Origin: Geomonas paludis
Lineage (GTDB): Bacteria; Desulfobacterota; Desulfuromonadia; Geobacterales; Geobacteraceae
DNA: 64,000 nt
NCBI RefSeq assembly: GCF_014193585.1
Contig: NZ_BLXY01000001.1
Coordinates: 1,173,033-1,237,032 of the forward strand
Direction of reading: 5' to 3'
Within the stretch, counting starts at the first letter, position 1; each line of letters begins with the position of its first letter. This document shows positions 27,063-35,237 of this stretch, in pieces. The notes under the pieces are model-generated. The model saw nothing but the letters and a program-made list of their open reading frames with translations. It had not been told where the DNA came from and ran no database searches. The translations under genes were made by a program, and so were the position numbers.

Positions 27063-28004
27063 TCAATCGGCTGCCGTCTGCGACCTCACGTAGAGGACCA
27101 GCCCGACCAGGGACAGTGCAATGCCGCCCATCCCCGCCGCGCCGGGCCAGGCTCCGCCCAGGAAAAGGATCTCGCCCAGCAAAGAGAAGATCACCTCGGT
27201 GGATTGCGTGGCGTCGACGGCGGAGAGTTCAAAAGGCGTCGTGGCCAGGTGGCGCGCCTTGTAAAAGAGCGTGGTGGCGATGACGCCGGAGAAAACGGCG
27301 ACCACTGCGGTGTTGATCAACTGCCCTCCCGAAGGGGGAGGCGGCTGCACGCAGAGCGTCAGCACGATCCAGAACGGGATCGAACCGAGCACCATGATCA
27401 GCACCCTGGCGACGCTGTCGTCGAGGACGGCCGAGCTGCTTTGCGGGATCCTGGCCATCTTGCCGTGACGGGCCTCCCAGATCAGCTGGTTCCCCAGGGG
27501 ATACGCAAAAGCGGCCACCAGCACGGGCACCACGCCCAGGATGGTTTCCCGGATCGATGCCGCCGAGGCCTGTTCGCAGGTGACCAGCACGATGCCGAGA
27601 AAGATGAGGGCGGTGAAGACGATCCCCCGCATCGGGACACGCTTGCCGAACAGCAGCAATACCAGCGGCGTCGCGAGGATGGTGGACTGCCACGTGGTTG
27701 CCACGACCCAGCCGGGGGCGAAGGAGGAACTGAAGGTAAGCAGCGAGTAGAAGACGCCGAACCCAATGCTGCCGGCCATGGTCCAGAAGCACCAGTTGCT
27801 CCGGAACGCGGTGAAGACCCCCCGGAGCAGGCGGGACTTGCCGGCCAGCACCAGCCACAGGCTCAGCATGAAGAACATGTAGAAATAGCGCAGGCCGGCC
27901 GTCCAGATCCAGTGGCCGCCCTGCAGGCTCATGGCGCGGTTGAGGACGAAGGTGCTGCTGAAGAAGAGGGCAGAACAAATGCCGATGAGGATAAGACGTG
28001 TCAT
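27063..28004 (-). CDS. EmrE/DMT-type multidrug resistance efflux transporter
   Basis: The 313-residue protein has about ten hydrophobic helices in two repeated halves, as in the drug/metabolite transporter superfamily. The pattern (FFSSTFVLNRAMSLQGGHWIW near the N terminus; YPLGNQLIW mid-protein) matches the EmrE-like efflux family of about 310 residues. The ribosome site before ATG 28004 is poor. It would work in the cytoplasmic membrane as a proton- or metabolite-coupled exporter; the substrate is unknown. The MaoC-like gene follows closely, but no pathway link is evident. Confidence 0.85.
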   Translation of the reverse strand: MTRLILIGICSALFFSSTFVLNRAMSLQGGHWIWTAGLRYFYMFFMLSLWLVLAGKSRLLRGVFTAFRSNWCFWTMAGSIGFGVFYSLLTFSSSFAPGWVVATTWQSTILATPLVLLLFGKRVPMRGIVFTALIFLGIVLVTCEQASAASIRETILGVVPVLVAAFAYPLGNQLIWEARHGKMARIPQSSSAVLDDSVARVLIMVLGSIPFWIVLTLCVQPPPPSGGQLINTAVVAVFSGVIATTLFYKARHLATTPFELSAVDATQSTEVIFSLLGEILFLGGAWPGAAGMGGIALSLVGLVLYVRSQTAAD

Positions 28005-28215
28005 TAGTTACCGGAGGTGAGTTTGTCCCTGCTGCTGGCAGGGCTAAATCTCTGTAGCTGAAATCGTGTTACAGGTAAAGGGAAAACAGTTGTCGTCATA
28101 GCTTCATGCCATCTTCCTGTCACCTTTCCGACTTCCTGTTAGCCGCGCTCTGGTAAACGGCACAAACCAGCGCAAACACAGGTCTGAGAGGCTTTCGCAC
28201 TGGGGCCATTCTGCG

Positions 28216-28244
28216 TTGACAATAGTTGTCTATGATGATACTTT
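28216..28244 (+). promoter_or_regulatory. Sigma70-type promoter of the surface-protein operon
   Basis: Perfect TTGACA (28216-28221), 17-bp spacer, TACTTT (28239-28244). Transcription would begin near 28251, which rules out the upstream in-frame TTG/ATG codons at 28226-28235 as starts of the next gene. Confidence 0.7.
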
Positions 28245-28291
28245 CCGACACGTTCAACGCTTTATACCTTATGCCCGGAAAGGTTCAACAC

Positions 28292-30634
28292 GTGCATCTT
28301 TATAAGATTTTCCGTGCCTCATTCTCGAAAATTCCAGTTGTCCTGCTGCTCATAGCGCTCCTTCTGCCCGCGCCCGCCTTTTCTCTCGATTCTGACGATT
28401 CACAGATTTTCATCACCGGGTTCAATGCTTATCAGAAAAGAGACTATAAAACCGCGATCGACAACATGTCGGGACTGCTCAAGAAGTACCCCGATACGCC
28501 GCTTAAGGACATGGCGATCTTCTGGCTTGCCAGGGCGCACTACAAGGTCGGCAACAACGCTGAAGCCGGCAAGTACATGGCCCAGTTCCTCCATGACTAC
28601 CCGGAGAGCCCGCTCAAAGCGACCGTCGAGGATGAACTGCTCCAACTCGCGGACAAATACCAGAAGGGGCAGCCGATTACCGCGGCGCCGAAAACTGCTG
28701 CACAACCGGAGATAGATAAATCCGCCGAGAAAGCCGCTGCCGAGAAGGCTGCTGCAGCCAAGGCTGCCGCTGAAAGCGCTGCGGCTGAAAGAGCTGCCGC
28801 TGAGAAGGCTGCTAGCGAGAAAGCAGTTGCCGCGAAGGCCGCCGCAGATAAGGCTGCCGCAGATAAGGCTGCCGCCGAGAAGGCCGCTGCCGAGAAGGCC
28901 GCTGCCGAGAAGGCCGCTGCCGAGAAGGCTGCTGCCGAAAAGGCCGCTGCCGAAAAGGCTATCCAGAAAGCCGAGGTAAAGAAATCTGCCAAGGCGAAAA
29001 AGCCTGTTGCCGAGAAGGGGAAGTCGGCCGCTCTTCGTAAGAAGGCCATTGCAGCGTACAAGAACGTCATCGATCGCTACCCCGGCACTCCGGCCGCCTC
29101 CAACGCATCGGCGAAACTGCTGCAGATGGGGATCGAGTATCCTGCCGGCAAGAGGACGGCCACGTCTGCCGCGGCGGGGGAAGTTACCCAGGTGTTCGAG
29201 ATCGAGGTGGCGCAGTTTGCCGATGTCGACGTCGAGTTGGGACCGGCCGCAGAGTTGTTGGAAGCAGGCAAGCCGTTCGCGATCCCAATGGTCATCGTCA
29301 ACAGGGGTAACGGCAGCGACAGCTTCAGCCTCGAATCCGGCTTCCCCCCCGAGTACGGCTTCCGCTTCGCGGCCGCATCCAGTCCGGATGTCGCCATCAC
29401 CAAAACACCCGCTCTCGCGGTCGGGGAGAAGTTCAGGCTGGTCGGAGTCGGCACCATTCCGCGCGCCAATATCGACGGCCAGAAGAACAGCTACCCGGTG
29501 AAGGTCACCTCCTCGTTTGCCCGAGAGGCGTCCCAGACCAGGGAGATCGCCCTGGTCACTTCGGCGCCGCTTTTGAGAGGCGTAGTGAAGACGGACAAGA
29601 CCAGGCTGCTGCCGGGCGAGAAAGTCTCCTACCGTATCTCCCTGCTCAACATCGGCACCGCGCCGGCGCGCGGGGTTACCTTCCGCCTCAATTACCCACC
29701 GCAGTACGAGCCGGTCGGAGTCCCGTCGGGAGCCAGACAGGAGGCGGGCGCCCTGGTGATGGACGGCATGAGGCTGAAGTCGGGCGAGCGCCAGGACGTC
29801 AACGTCACCTTCCGTCTCAAGGATGAGGCGCTGGCAGACCAGGAGCTGTTGGTCAGGGCTGACATCCTCAACGGGGACCTGGACAAGAAAGAATCCTTCG
29901 TTTCCGCCACTTCGGTGGTCCAGAAGGTGAGCGGGGTAACGGCGAGGACCGGGGCCGGCAAGCTGGCCGTCATCCCGGGGCAGACCGTATCGGTCCCGGT
30001 CGTCGTCACCAACACCGGCAACGTCAGGGAAGTTTTCTCCATCAAGGCGACCGTCCCGGCCAATGCCAGCTACAACTTCTACGAGGACGTGAACAGGGAC
30101 GGCAAACGGCAGGCTAACGAGCCGATCATCAATCACGTCGGACCGCTCTCCCCGAAGGAGGAGGCTTACGTCATTTTCGAAATCGAAACTCCGGCCAGCG
30201 CGGCCGACGGCGGCGCGGCCTCCGCTTCGGTCCGCTTCGACTCCGAGAATGCACCTGACCGCTCCGCCGCCGTCCACCTGCAGTTGGCCTACTCCCGGCC
30301 GGTGCTGGAGCTGAGCCTGGCCGCCCGTGGGGGCAAGCTGAAGCCGGGAGAAGTTTCCTCGCTGGAGCTCAACTGCGTCAACCGCGGCTCCAACCTGGCC
30401 AAGCAGGTCACCCTGCAGAGCGTCCTTCCGGCGCAGCTCGAACTGGTCGCCGCAGATCCGTCCTTCAGCAGGTTCGACAACGGCGTGTATGTTTGGCGCT
30501 TCGACGAGTTGGGCGCTGGCGAAAAGCGGAACATCAAGGTAACCTATCGCGTGAAGCCGGGCATCGCAGTCGGCACCAGCGTGCAGATGAAGAATTCGCT
30601 CTCTTACCAGGATCTTCTCGGGAACAGGTACTGA
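28292..30634 (+). CDS. Exported TPR / alanine-rich / DUF11-like repeat surface protein
   Basis: GTG 28292 is preferred because GGAAAGG lies 8 bp upstream and the promoter places earlier codons before the transcript start; this gives 780 residues. A signal peptide (about 1-31, ending PAFS) is followed by TPR/YbgF-like helices, then an Ala-Glu-Lys helix of about 90 residues made of AEKAA-type pentads, resembling the TolA stalk. A short second TPR-like segment (YKNVIDRYPGTPA) follows. The C-terminal two thirds are three or more beta domains of the DUF11/CARDB kind (NRGNGSDSFS, NIGTAPARGV, NTGNVREVFS, NRGSNLAKQV). It overlaps closely with the LysM gene. Likely a long periplasm-spanning or surface scaffold; function unknown. 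Confidence 0.82.
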   Translation: MHLYKIFRASFSKIPVVLLLIALLLPAPAFSLDSDDSQIFITGFNAYQKRDYKTAIDNMSGLLKKYPDTPLKDMAIFWLARAHYKVGNNAEAGKYMAQFLHDYPESPLKATVEDELLQLADKYQKGQPITAAPKTAAQPEIDKSAEKAAAEKAAAAKAAAESAAAERAAAEKAASEKAVAAKAAADKAAADKAAAEKAAAEKAAAEKAAAEKAAAEKAAAEKAIQKAEVKKSAKAKKPVAEKGKSAALRKKAIAAYKNVIDRYPGTPAASNASAKLLQMGIEYPAGKRTATSAAAGEVTQVFEIEVAQFADVDVELGPAAELLEAGKPFAIPMVIVNRGNGSDSFSLESGFPPEYGFRFAAASSPDVAITKTPALAVGEKFRLVGVGTIPRANIDGQKNSYPVKVTSSFAREASQTREIALVTSAPLLRGVVKTDKTRLLPGEKVSYRISLLNIGTAPARGVTFRLNYPPQYEPVGVPSGARQEAGALVMDGMRLKSGERQDVNVTFRLKDEALADQELLVRADILNGDLDKKESFVSATSVVQKVSGVTARTGAGKLAVIPGQTVSVPVVVTNTGNVREVFSIKATVPANASYNFYEDVNRDGKRQANEPIINHVGPLSPKEEAYVIFEIETPASAADGGAASASVRFDSENAPDRSAAVHLQLAYSRPVLELSLAARGGKLKPGEVSSLELNCVNRGSNLAKQVTLQSVLPAQLELVAADPSFSRFDNGVYVWRFDELGAGEKRNIKVTYRVKPGIAVGTSVQMKNSLSYQDLLGNRY
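28720..28974 (+). repeat. 15-bp coding tandem repeat for the AEKAA helix
   Basis: GCCGCTGCCGAGAAG units encode Ala-Ala-Glu-Lys-Ala pentads. Units near 28865-28960 are almost identical in DNA, while earlier units are diverged. This makes copy-number change by slippage plausible, in frame every 15 bp. Confidence 0.9.
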
Positions 30635-30635
30635 G

Positions 30636-31244
30636 ATGACAAAACGCCGCATCGTCACCCTCGGCACTCTCTTTGTGCTTGCCTGCGGCAGCGCCGGGCA
30701 TGCTGAAGAGATGCTGCTCTACACGCCCAAGGAAGCCACGGGTGCGGAGGCACCGGCGTCGCCTAAAGAGGGTGTCTTGGTGCGCACGGTGACGGTAAAG
30801 CGCGGCGACACACTGGCCAAGCTCTCCCGGAAGCACATCGGCGTGTCCGATTACTTCCCCCAGATGCTGGTCTTCAACAAGATAAAGAATCCGGACCTGA
30901 TTCATCCCGGCGAGAAGCTGCTGGTCCCGGTCCCCCCGGGACAGGCGGGGAAGGCTGAGAAGGCCCCGAAGCCGGCTAAGGCGGTAAAGGCGGACCAGGC
31001 CGCGCCGCGACCTGCAGTCCAGCGTCCGCCAGCCCCGAAAAAAGCTGCCTCCGTCGAGCGGATGCCGGTCAAGCCGGGTGAACAGGACCTGTTCCAGAGG
31101 GGGCAGCGCGCCTACCTCGATGGCGAATACCGCGAGGCCCTGTCCCGCTTCAACGACTTTTTACACAAGTTTCCTCACTCCAGGTTCGCCGCGGATGCCT
31201 CCCTGTACCGCGCCGACTGTTTCCTGCACCTGTCCGGGGAGTAA
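30636..31244 (+). CDS. Exported LysM and TPR protein
   Basis: The 202-residue protein begins 1 bp after the surface-protein stop (TGAGATG), implying coupling. A signal peptide (about 1-23, AGHA) is followed by one LysM domain (about 50-100: VKRGDTLAKLSRKHIG ... NPDLIHPGEKLLVP), a Lys/Ala/Pro-rich linker, and one TPR/YbgF-like segment (about 150-200: FQRGQRAYLDGEYREALSRF). LysM binds peptidoglycan, and YbgF-like TPRs bind partner proteins. A likely role is to tie the large surface protein to the cell wall. It ends after a single TPR unit, shorter than typical YbgF proteins. Confidence 0.85.
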   Translation: MTKRRIVTLGTLFVLACGSAGHAEEMLLYTPKEATGAEAPASPKEGVLVRTVTVKRGDTLAKLSRKHIGVSDYFPQMLVFNKIKNPDLIHPGEKLLVPVPPGQAGKAEKAPKPAKAVKADQAAPRPAVQRPPAPKKAASVERMPVKPGEQDLFQRGQRAYLDGEYREALSRFNDFLHKFPHSRFAADASLYRADCFLHLSGE

Positions 31245-31368
31245 AAAAGCCGCCGTTTCCACCCGCTTCCAGCCCCAAACCAGAGACCGCAATGCGCCGC
31301 GGGGGACCTGTTGCTGACGCACCACGCTCAATACAGGCCCTGCCGCCAGAACTGCGACTGAGGGGAGG

Positions 31369-31397
31369 TTGAGTGAATTCTCGTGTAACGATATGTA
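31369..31397 (+). promoter_or_regulatory. Promoter of the ferritin-like gene
   Basis: TTGAGT (31369-31374), 17-bp spacer, TATGTA (31392-31397) in an AT-rich stretch, 34 bp before ATG 31431. The preceding gap (31245-31368) shows no gene. Confidence 0.55.
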
Positions 31398-31430
31398 TTT
31401 ATGTGATTTTTTGAATAGGAGAGTTTTGAA

Positions 31431-31913
31431 ATGCAAGAAACGATAGCGTTCCAGGTTGCGGCAAGTGCAGGTCAGGTTCTGGGGGTGTGTGAGCGGACGG
31501 AATTTGCCTGCGCCGAGCTTTACCACTACTTTGCCAACCTGTTCAAGGACGAGCGCGAGATCTTTTACATCTGGTTGAAGAGCGCCCTGGAGCGGGAAAA
31601 CCGGGCCAGGCTGCTGACCCTGGTCGGCAAGCTCGCGCTGGATGACGTGATAGCGGGGGTGCATCTGGACATCGCGGAGGCGGAAGAGATCCTCGCCAAG
31701 GTGCGCGCTTCGTCGGAGCTGGCAAAAGAAGAGCCCCCCGAGGTTCGGGAGGCTCTTCAGCTTGCCATGGATCTGGAACGTACCCTGGAGCGTATCTCCG
31801 TCGACAAGGTGGTGCAGTTCACCGAGTCGTACCACAACTGGTTTCGCGCCATCGTGAACCACGACCAGATGGAACTTCTGCAAAACGCCTACAAGCAGCT
31901 CGGCCGGGACTAG
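31431..31913 (+). CDS. Ferritin-like four-helix protein, rubrerythrin-related
   Basis: The 160-residue all-helical protein starts at ATG 31431 behind TAGGAGAG. Helix 1 carries RTEFACAELYHYFANLF and helix 2 WLKSALERENRARL. The E-x-x-E-x-Y-H-x-F-A pattern resembles rubrerythrin-like ferritins in this group, and later helices supply further Glu residues (AEAEEIL; MDLERTLERI). The second-helix glutamate is not followed by the usual histidine at +3 (ERENRAR instead of EExxHA), so a canonical di-iron site is doubtful. It has no rubredoxin domain or signal peptide. It has its own promoter and terminator. Possible oxidative-stress or signalling role; uncertain. Confidence 0.65.
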   Translation: MQETIAFQVAASAGQVLGVCERTEFACAELYHYFANLFKDEREIFYIWLKSALERENRARLLTLVGKLALDDVIAGVHLDIAEAEEILAKVRASSELAKEEPPEVREALQLAMDLERTLERISVDKVVQFTESYHNWFRAIVNHDQMELLQNAYKQLGRD

Positions 31914-31937
31914 CCCGGCTGCCGTTACGCCATCGCG

Positions 31938-31974
31938 CGGCTACCGGGTTTCCTGCCGGTAGCCGTTTAGTTTT
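31938..31974 (+). terminator. Terminator of the ferritin-like gene, inside the 3' end of the convergent gene
   Basis: Stem CGGCTACCGG/CCGGTAGCCG (31938-31965), 8-base loop, then TTTAGTTTT. It overlaps the last codons of the convergent LysM gene. Confidence 0.8.
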
Positions 31975-33506
31975 GCCAGCTCCCGCACCAGCGGATCCAC
32001 CTTGCGGTCCGTGATGAAGATCCTGCCTCCCTTGGCGTCGTTGAGCATGACACCCGGCATGCGCACCCCGTATCCCTTCTCCCAAAGCGACCACAACTCC
32101 TGCTCGCCGTAGCGCCCGGCGACGTCCAGCCGGTTCAACAGCTTGTCCGACAGGCTCTGCAGGTCGTCGTGGTCCTGGACCGCGATCACCTGGTATCCCT
32201 TGCCTTCCAGGAGGTTGGTGAGCGATTCGCCCATCGGGTCCCCCTGGAAACGCGCCAGCACGTAGCGTTTGCCGTTCTTCTCGAAGTAGCGGTACACCGG
32301 GATTTCCAGCCGCACCCCGTTGTTGTCGTCGGCGTAGAGGTCGATGCTCCTGTCGGCCTGGAACCGGATGCCGAGCGCTTCCAGCAGCGCGTCCGCGATC
32401 CCCCTGGGATCCTTTTCCGGGATCTGGTACAGCACGCTGTCGTCCGGCCTGCCGGTGATGATGGGGGCGGTGGAGGGAGTCTCCACCAGCTTGAAGCCGT
32501 GCGAGGCGAGGAGGCGGACCAGTGCCTGCGGTGTGGCCGGGCGCTTGCCGGGGACCTTGAGCAGGGTGATGTCCTGGCGCAGCAGGCTGTCCTGGTTCTT
32601 CTCTATCTTGAAGTCGGCCTGGACGATCACCTTGCAGTCGGTGCCGAAGTCGACCAGGAAGTCCTCCTCGAAGGAATAGAAACGGGCGGCGTTCAAGAGG
32701 GCGCGGTAAAAGGCGCGGGGATTGTCGGGGCGCTCGGACACCACGCTCAGCTGCGGGTTTTTCTCCTGGAGCAGCGACTTGACCAAGGGCGGGAGGGTGG
32801 CCCCGGCGTCGACCAGGATGGTGCCGCCGTCCTGCGCCGCCAGCACCGGGTAGCGCTGCGGGTCGAGCGAGAGGGAGAAGGCGCTGGACAGGTAGTCGAG
32901 CTGCGCCTTGCTGGACGGTGCGTTGGGAATCAGCTGCGGCCAGACCTGCGCCGCGTCCTGTACCGCCTGGGGATTGCCGGCTGCAGCCTGCGCGCCTGGC
33001 GCCTGCGCCGCGGGGGCCCTGAAGTGCATCATGGTGGCGCCCTTGGCCTCAGCCGGGGCAGTTTTGCCGGTTTTGGCGGCTGCGATCCTGACCGGGCGCC
33101 GCGGCTTGGCCTTGGCGACGTGTTCGGCCGCATCCAAGGGGATGAGCAGCGTCGTTCCCACCCGCAGTTTGCGGATGTCCGTGAGGTGGTTGGCCGCCTG
33201 GACCCTGCGCGCCACCGCGTCGGCGCGGTCGCCGGTGATGCCGTATTCCCTGGCCAGCACCCGGTACAGGAAATCCCCCTGCTTCACCTTGTAGGTCACC
33301 GGCCCCGAGGCCTTCGGGGCCGGCTTCGCCTTTGTGGCAGCCGCCGGTTTCGCTTTCGGGGCGGGAGCCGGCGGCATGGGGTATTTCTTGGCCAGTGCCG
33401 CAGGTTCGATCTCGAACTTCTTGTCGATGGCGTAAGAGGTTAACGGAAAAGCACTCAGCAGGATCAGGGCCAGGCCCAGTTGTTTCTTGTCGAGACAAAC
33501 CAGCAT
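31941..33506 (-). CDS. Exported LysM-containing protein with unknown C-terminal domain
   Basis: The 521-residue protein starts at ATG 33506 (GGGGAG 6 bp upstream); the longer upstream frame is a shadow. A signal peptide (about 1-26, SYA) is followed by an Ala/Pro/Lys-rich linker and one LysM-like domain (about 70-125: YKVKQGDFLYRVLAREYG ... LRVGTTLLIPL). After another Ala-rich linker, an approximately 330-residue C-terminal region of alternating alpha and beta segments matches nothing I know. It follows the pseudo-receiver gene by 77 bp, so the two are probably one operon and may form an envelope complex. Confidence 0.75.
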   Translation of the reverse strand: MLVCLDKKQLGLALILLSAFPLTSYAIDKKFEIEPAALAKKYPMPPAPAPKAKPAAATKAKPAPKASGPVTYKVKQGDFLYRVLAREYGITGDRADAVARRVQAANHLTDIRKLRVGTTLLIPLDAAEHVAKAKPRRPVRIAAAKTGKTAPAEAKGATMMHFRAPAAQAPGAQAAAGNPQAVQDAAQVWPQLIPNAPSSKAQLDYLSSAFSLSLDPQRYPVLAAQDGGTILVDAGATLPPLVKSLLQEKNPQLSVVSERPDNPRAFYRALLNAARFYSFEEDFLVDFGTDCKVIVQADFKIEKNQDSLLRQDITLLKVPGKRPATPQALVRLLASHGFKLVETPSTAPIITGRPDDSVLYQIPEKDPRGIADALLEALGIRFQADRSIDLYADDNNGVRLEIPVYRYFEKNGKRYVLARFQGDPMGESLTNLLEGKGYQVIAVQDHDDLQSLSDKLLNRLDVAGRYGEQELWSLWEKGYGVRMPGVMLNDAKGGRIFITDRKVDPLVRELAKLNGYRQETR

Positions 33507-33583
33507 GCAAACTCCCCAGAAAATGGTTAACGCGGTGTGCGACGGCATGACCTGACGGCTGCCCTGTCGTCGTGGTGGTGCCC

Positions 33584-35101
33584 TTACTTGTGCCCCTGGT
33601 CGGGGAGCTGCAGCACGATGCCGACGATGTGCGGGGCCGACGTGCGGTAGATGGCGATTTCGGCGCCGTTTTTGGCCTTCCTGGTTTCGAGGGCCAGACC
33701 GTTTTGTGCCCTCGTCTCGCCGTCGGGAGGCAGGTCGGCCCCGGTTGCTTCCTTGAAGTAGCGCCCCAACATCCCTTCGTTGAGATCGCTCTCTCCCTCC
33801 GGCAGCACCTGGATTGCCCTTACCTTGCCCTGTTCCCGGTAGACCCTGAACTCTTTCCGGTGGCCGCGGTAGAGCTCCCACCCCGGGTGTGCCGCGGCGT
33901 AGGCCGCGTCGGCGGGGACCTTGGGGATGAAGCCGGGAAGATTACCTGCCGCCTGCTTTTTGGCCGGTGCGGGTGCCGGGGCCATCGGTATTGCCGGGGC
34001 CGTCGGTATTGCCGGGGCGGGCGCCATCGCTGTCGGGGCTAGGGAGCGCAGTGCGGTGGGCGCCGGTTCCGGCTTCGAGCGCTGCCAGACCACGACGCCC
34101 AGGGCGAGCACCAGCACGCCAATCACCGCGATGCCGGTGGTACGGCTTTTACTGCTCCCCTCGGGCCGGGAAAGCGGAGCCGTGTCATCGTCGTCCACTT
34201 CCTGGCCACACTGCGCCGGCGGTTTGCGGTAGATCTGCTCCGGGGTCGGGTACAGGGACTTCGGGGCGCGTCGCGCGGGTTGTGCCGGCGGCTCACTGGC
34301 TACCGGCGGGGCAGGCGCTTCCTGTGCCGGTTCCTGGCGGGGTGATGGGGCCGGCGTCGCATGCGCCGCCTCACGGGGGGGCGGAGGAGGCGGGACGACC
34401 TCGACCGCCGGAATCTCCGGGATGACCGGCACGGCAGGGGCAAGCTCCGCTTCGGGGGAGCGGGGCGCCGGCGGCTCCGGGTCGGTTACGAAAAAGCCGA
34501 TCTCCTCGATGAACCCGTTCTGTCGTTCATCGGCCGCAGGCGGGACCGGCGCTACGCCCGCTGCCGTCGCGGAACCCTTTTGGGCCTGGTCCGGCCACAA
34601 CGGGGCCAGGTGCGGTTCGAAAGCCGCATCGTCGAAATCGGGGATCTCGAAATCGGCCTGGTCGTCCAGGGTGAAAAGGTCGGGAAGCTTGCCGAAGTCG
34701 GAGAGGTCGGAAAAATCGGCCGGGGCCTTGGGGTGCGCACCGGGAACTACTTCGGCGTTCAGCAACTGCATCACCTCGCCGCTCAGACGCGTCGTGGGCA
34801 GGGTGAGGCTGAAAGAGCAGGCAAAGCTGTCAGGTGGAGCCGGCGCCTCGCCATCGGTGAGCAGGATCAGCTGCAGGTCGGGGTCGGTGACGAGGGCCCT
34901 GGTCTGGGCGGCGATCTCTTCTCCGGGGATGCCGTCGAGGTCGCTCTGGATGAAGACGTAGCGAGGCTGCTCCTTGGGCAACCTGCTGATGGCACTGGGG
35001 AGGTCGGTCTCGAAGGTAAGGCTTTTCGGAGACTGAATACGCAGGCTCTCGATAAGATCGAGTGCACGTTCATCACTGGCTATGAAGAAGATCTCAGCCA
35101 T
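33584..35101 (-). CDS. Degenerate receiver-like domain, proline-rich region and transmembrane segment; function unknown
   Basis: The 505-residue protein starts at ATG 35101. The first 120 residues look like a response-regulator fold (MAEIFFIASDERALDLIESL; YVFIQSDLDGIPGEE) but lack the N-terminal acidic pair, and the phospho-Asp position is not convincing. An acidic then very Pro/Ala/Glu-rich stretch (about 130-310) follows. A single transmembrane helix lies at about 320-340, and a C-terminal domain of about 110 residues has no recognised family. With no signal peptide, the N terminus should be cytoplasmic and the C-terminal domain periplasmic. Inference: it relays a cytoplasmic signal to the LysM protein encoded just downstream. 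Confidence 0.65.
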   Translation of the reverse strand: MAEIFFIASDERALDLIESLRIQSPKSLTFETDLPSAISRLPKEQPRYVFIQSDLDGIPGEEIAAQTRALVTDPDLQLILLTDGEAPAPPDSFACSFSLTLPTTRLSGEVMQLLNAEVVPGAHPKAPADFSDLSDFGKLPDLFTLDDQADFEIPDFDDAAFEPHLAPLWPDQAQKGSATAAGVAPVPPAADERQNGFIEEIGFFVTDPEPPAPRSPEAELAPAVPVIPEIPAVEVVPPPPPPREAAHATPAPSPRQEPAQEAPAPPVASEPPAQPARRAPKSLYPTPEQIYRKPPAQCGQEVDDDDTAPLSRPEGSSKSRTTGIAVIGVLVLALGVVVWQRSKPEPAPTALRSLAPTAMAPAPAIPTAPAIPMAPAPAPAKKQAAGNLPGFIPKVPADAAYAAAHPGWELYRGHRKEFRVYREQGKVRAIQVLPEGESDLNEGMLGRYFKEATGADLPPDGETRAQNGLALETRKAKNGAEIAIYRTSAPHIVGIVLQLPDQGHK

Positions 35102-35237
35102 TCAATACCCGTTATTTCTGAAAGAGGTGAGTAGATCGTGTCTGGAAAAACTGATGTAGCCGCACAGCTTGAATCTGAAGTGTTGGACGCTGTTTGGTTT
35201 TAATATAAAACTAAGCAAACGTCAAAATTATTTTAGA

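Noticed and set aside
28226..28291. Upstream TTG/ATG starts for the surface protein
   Set aside because: They lie within or before the -10 region of the promoter at 28216-28244, upstream of the expected transcript start.
33507..33881. N-terminal extension of the 521-residue LysM protein
   Set aside because: It overlaps the pseudo-receiver gene, is Arg/Pro/Gly-rich, and the signal peptide starts only at 33506.
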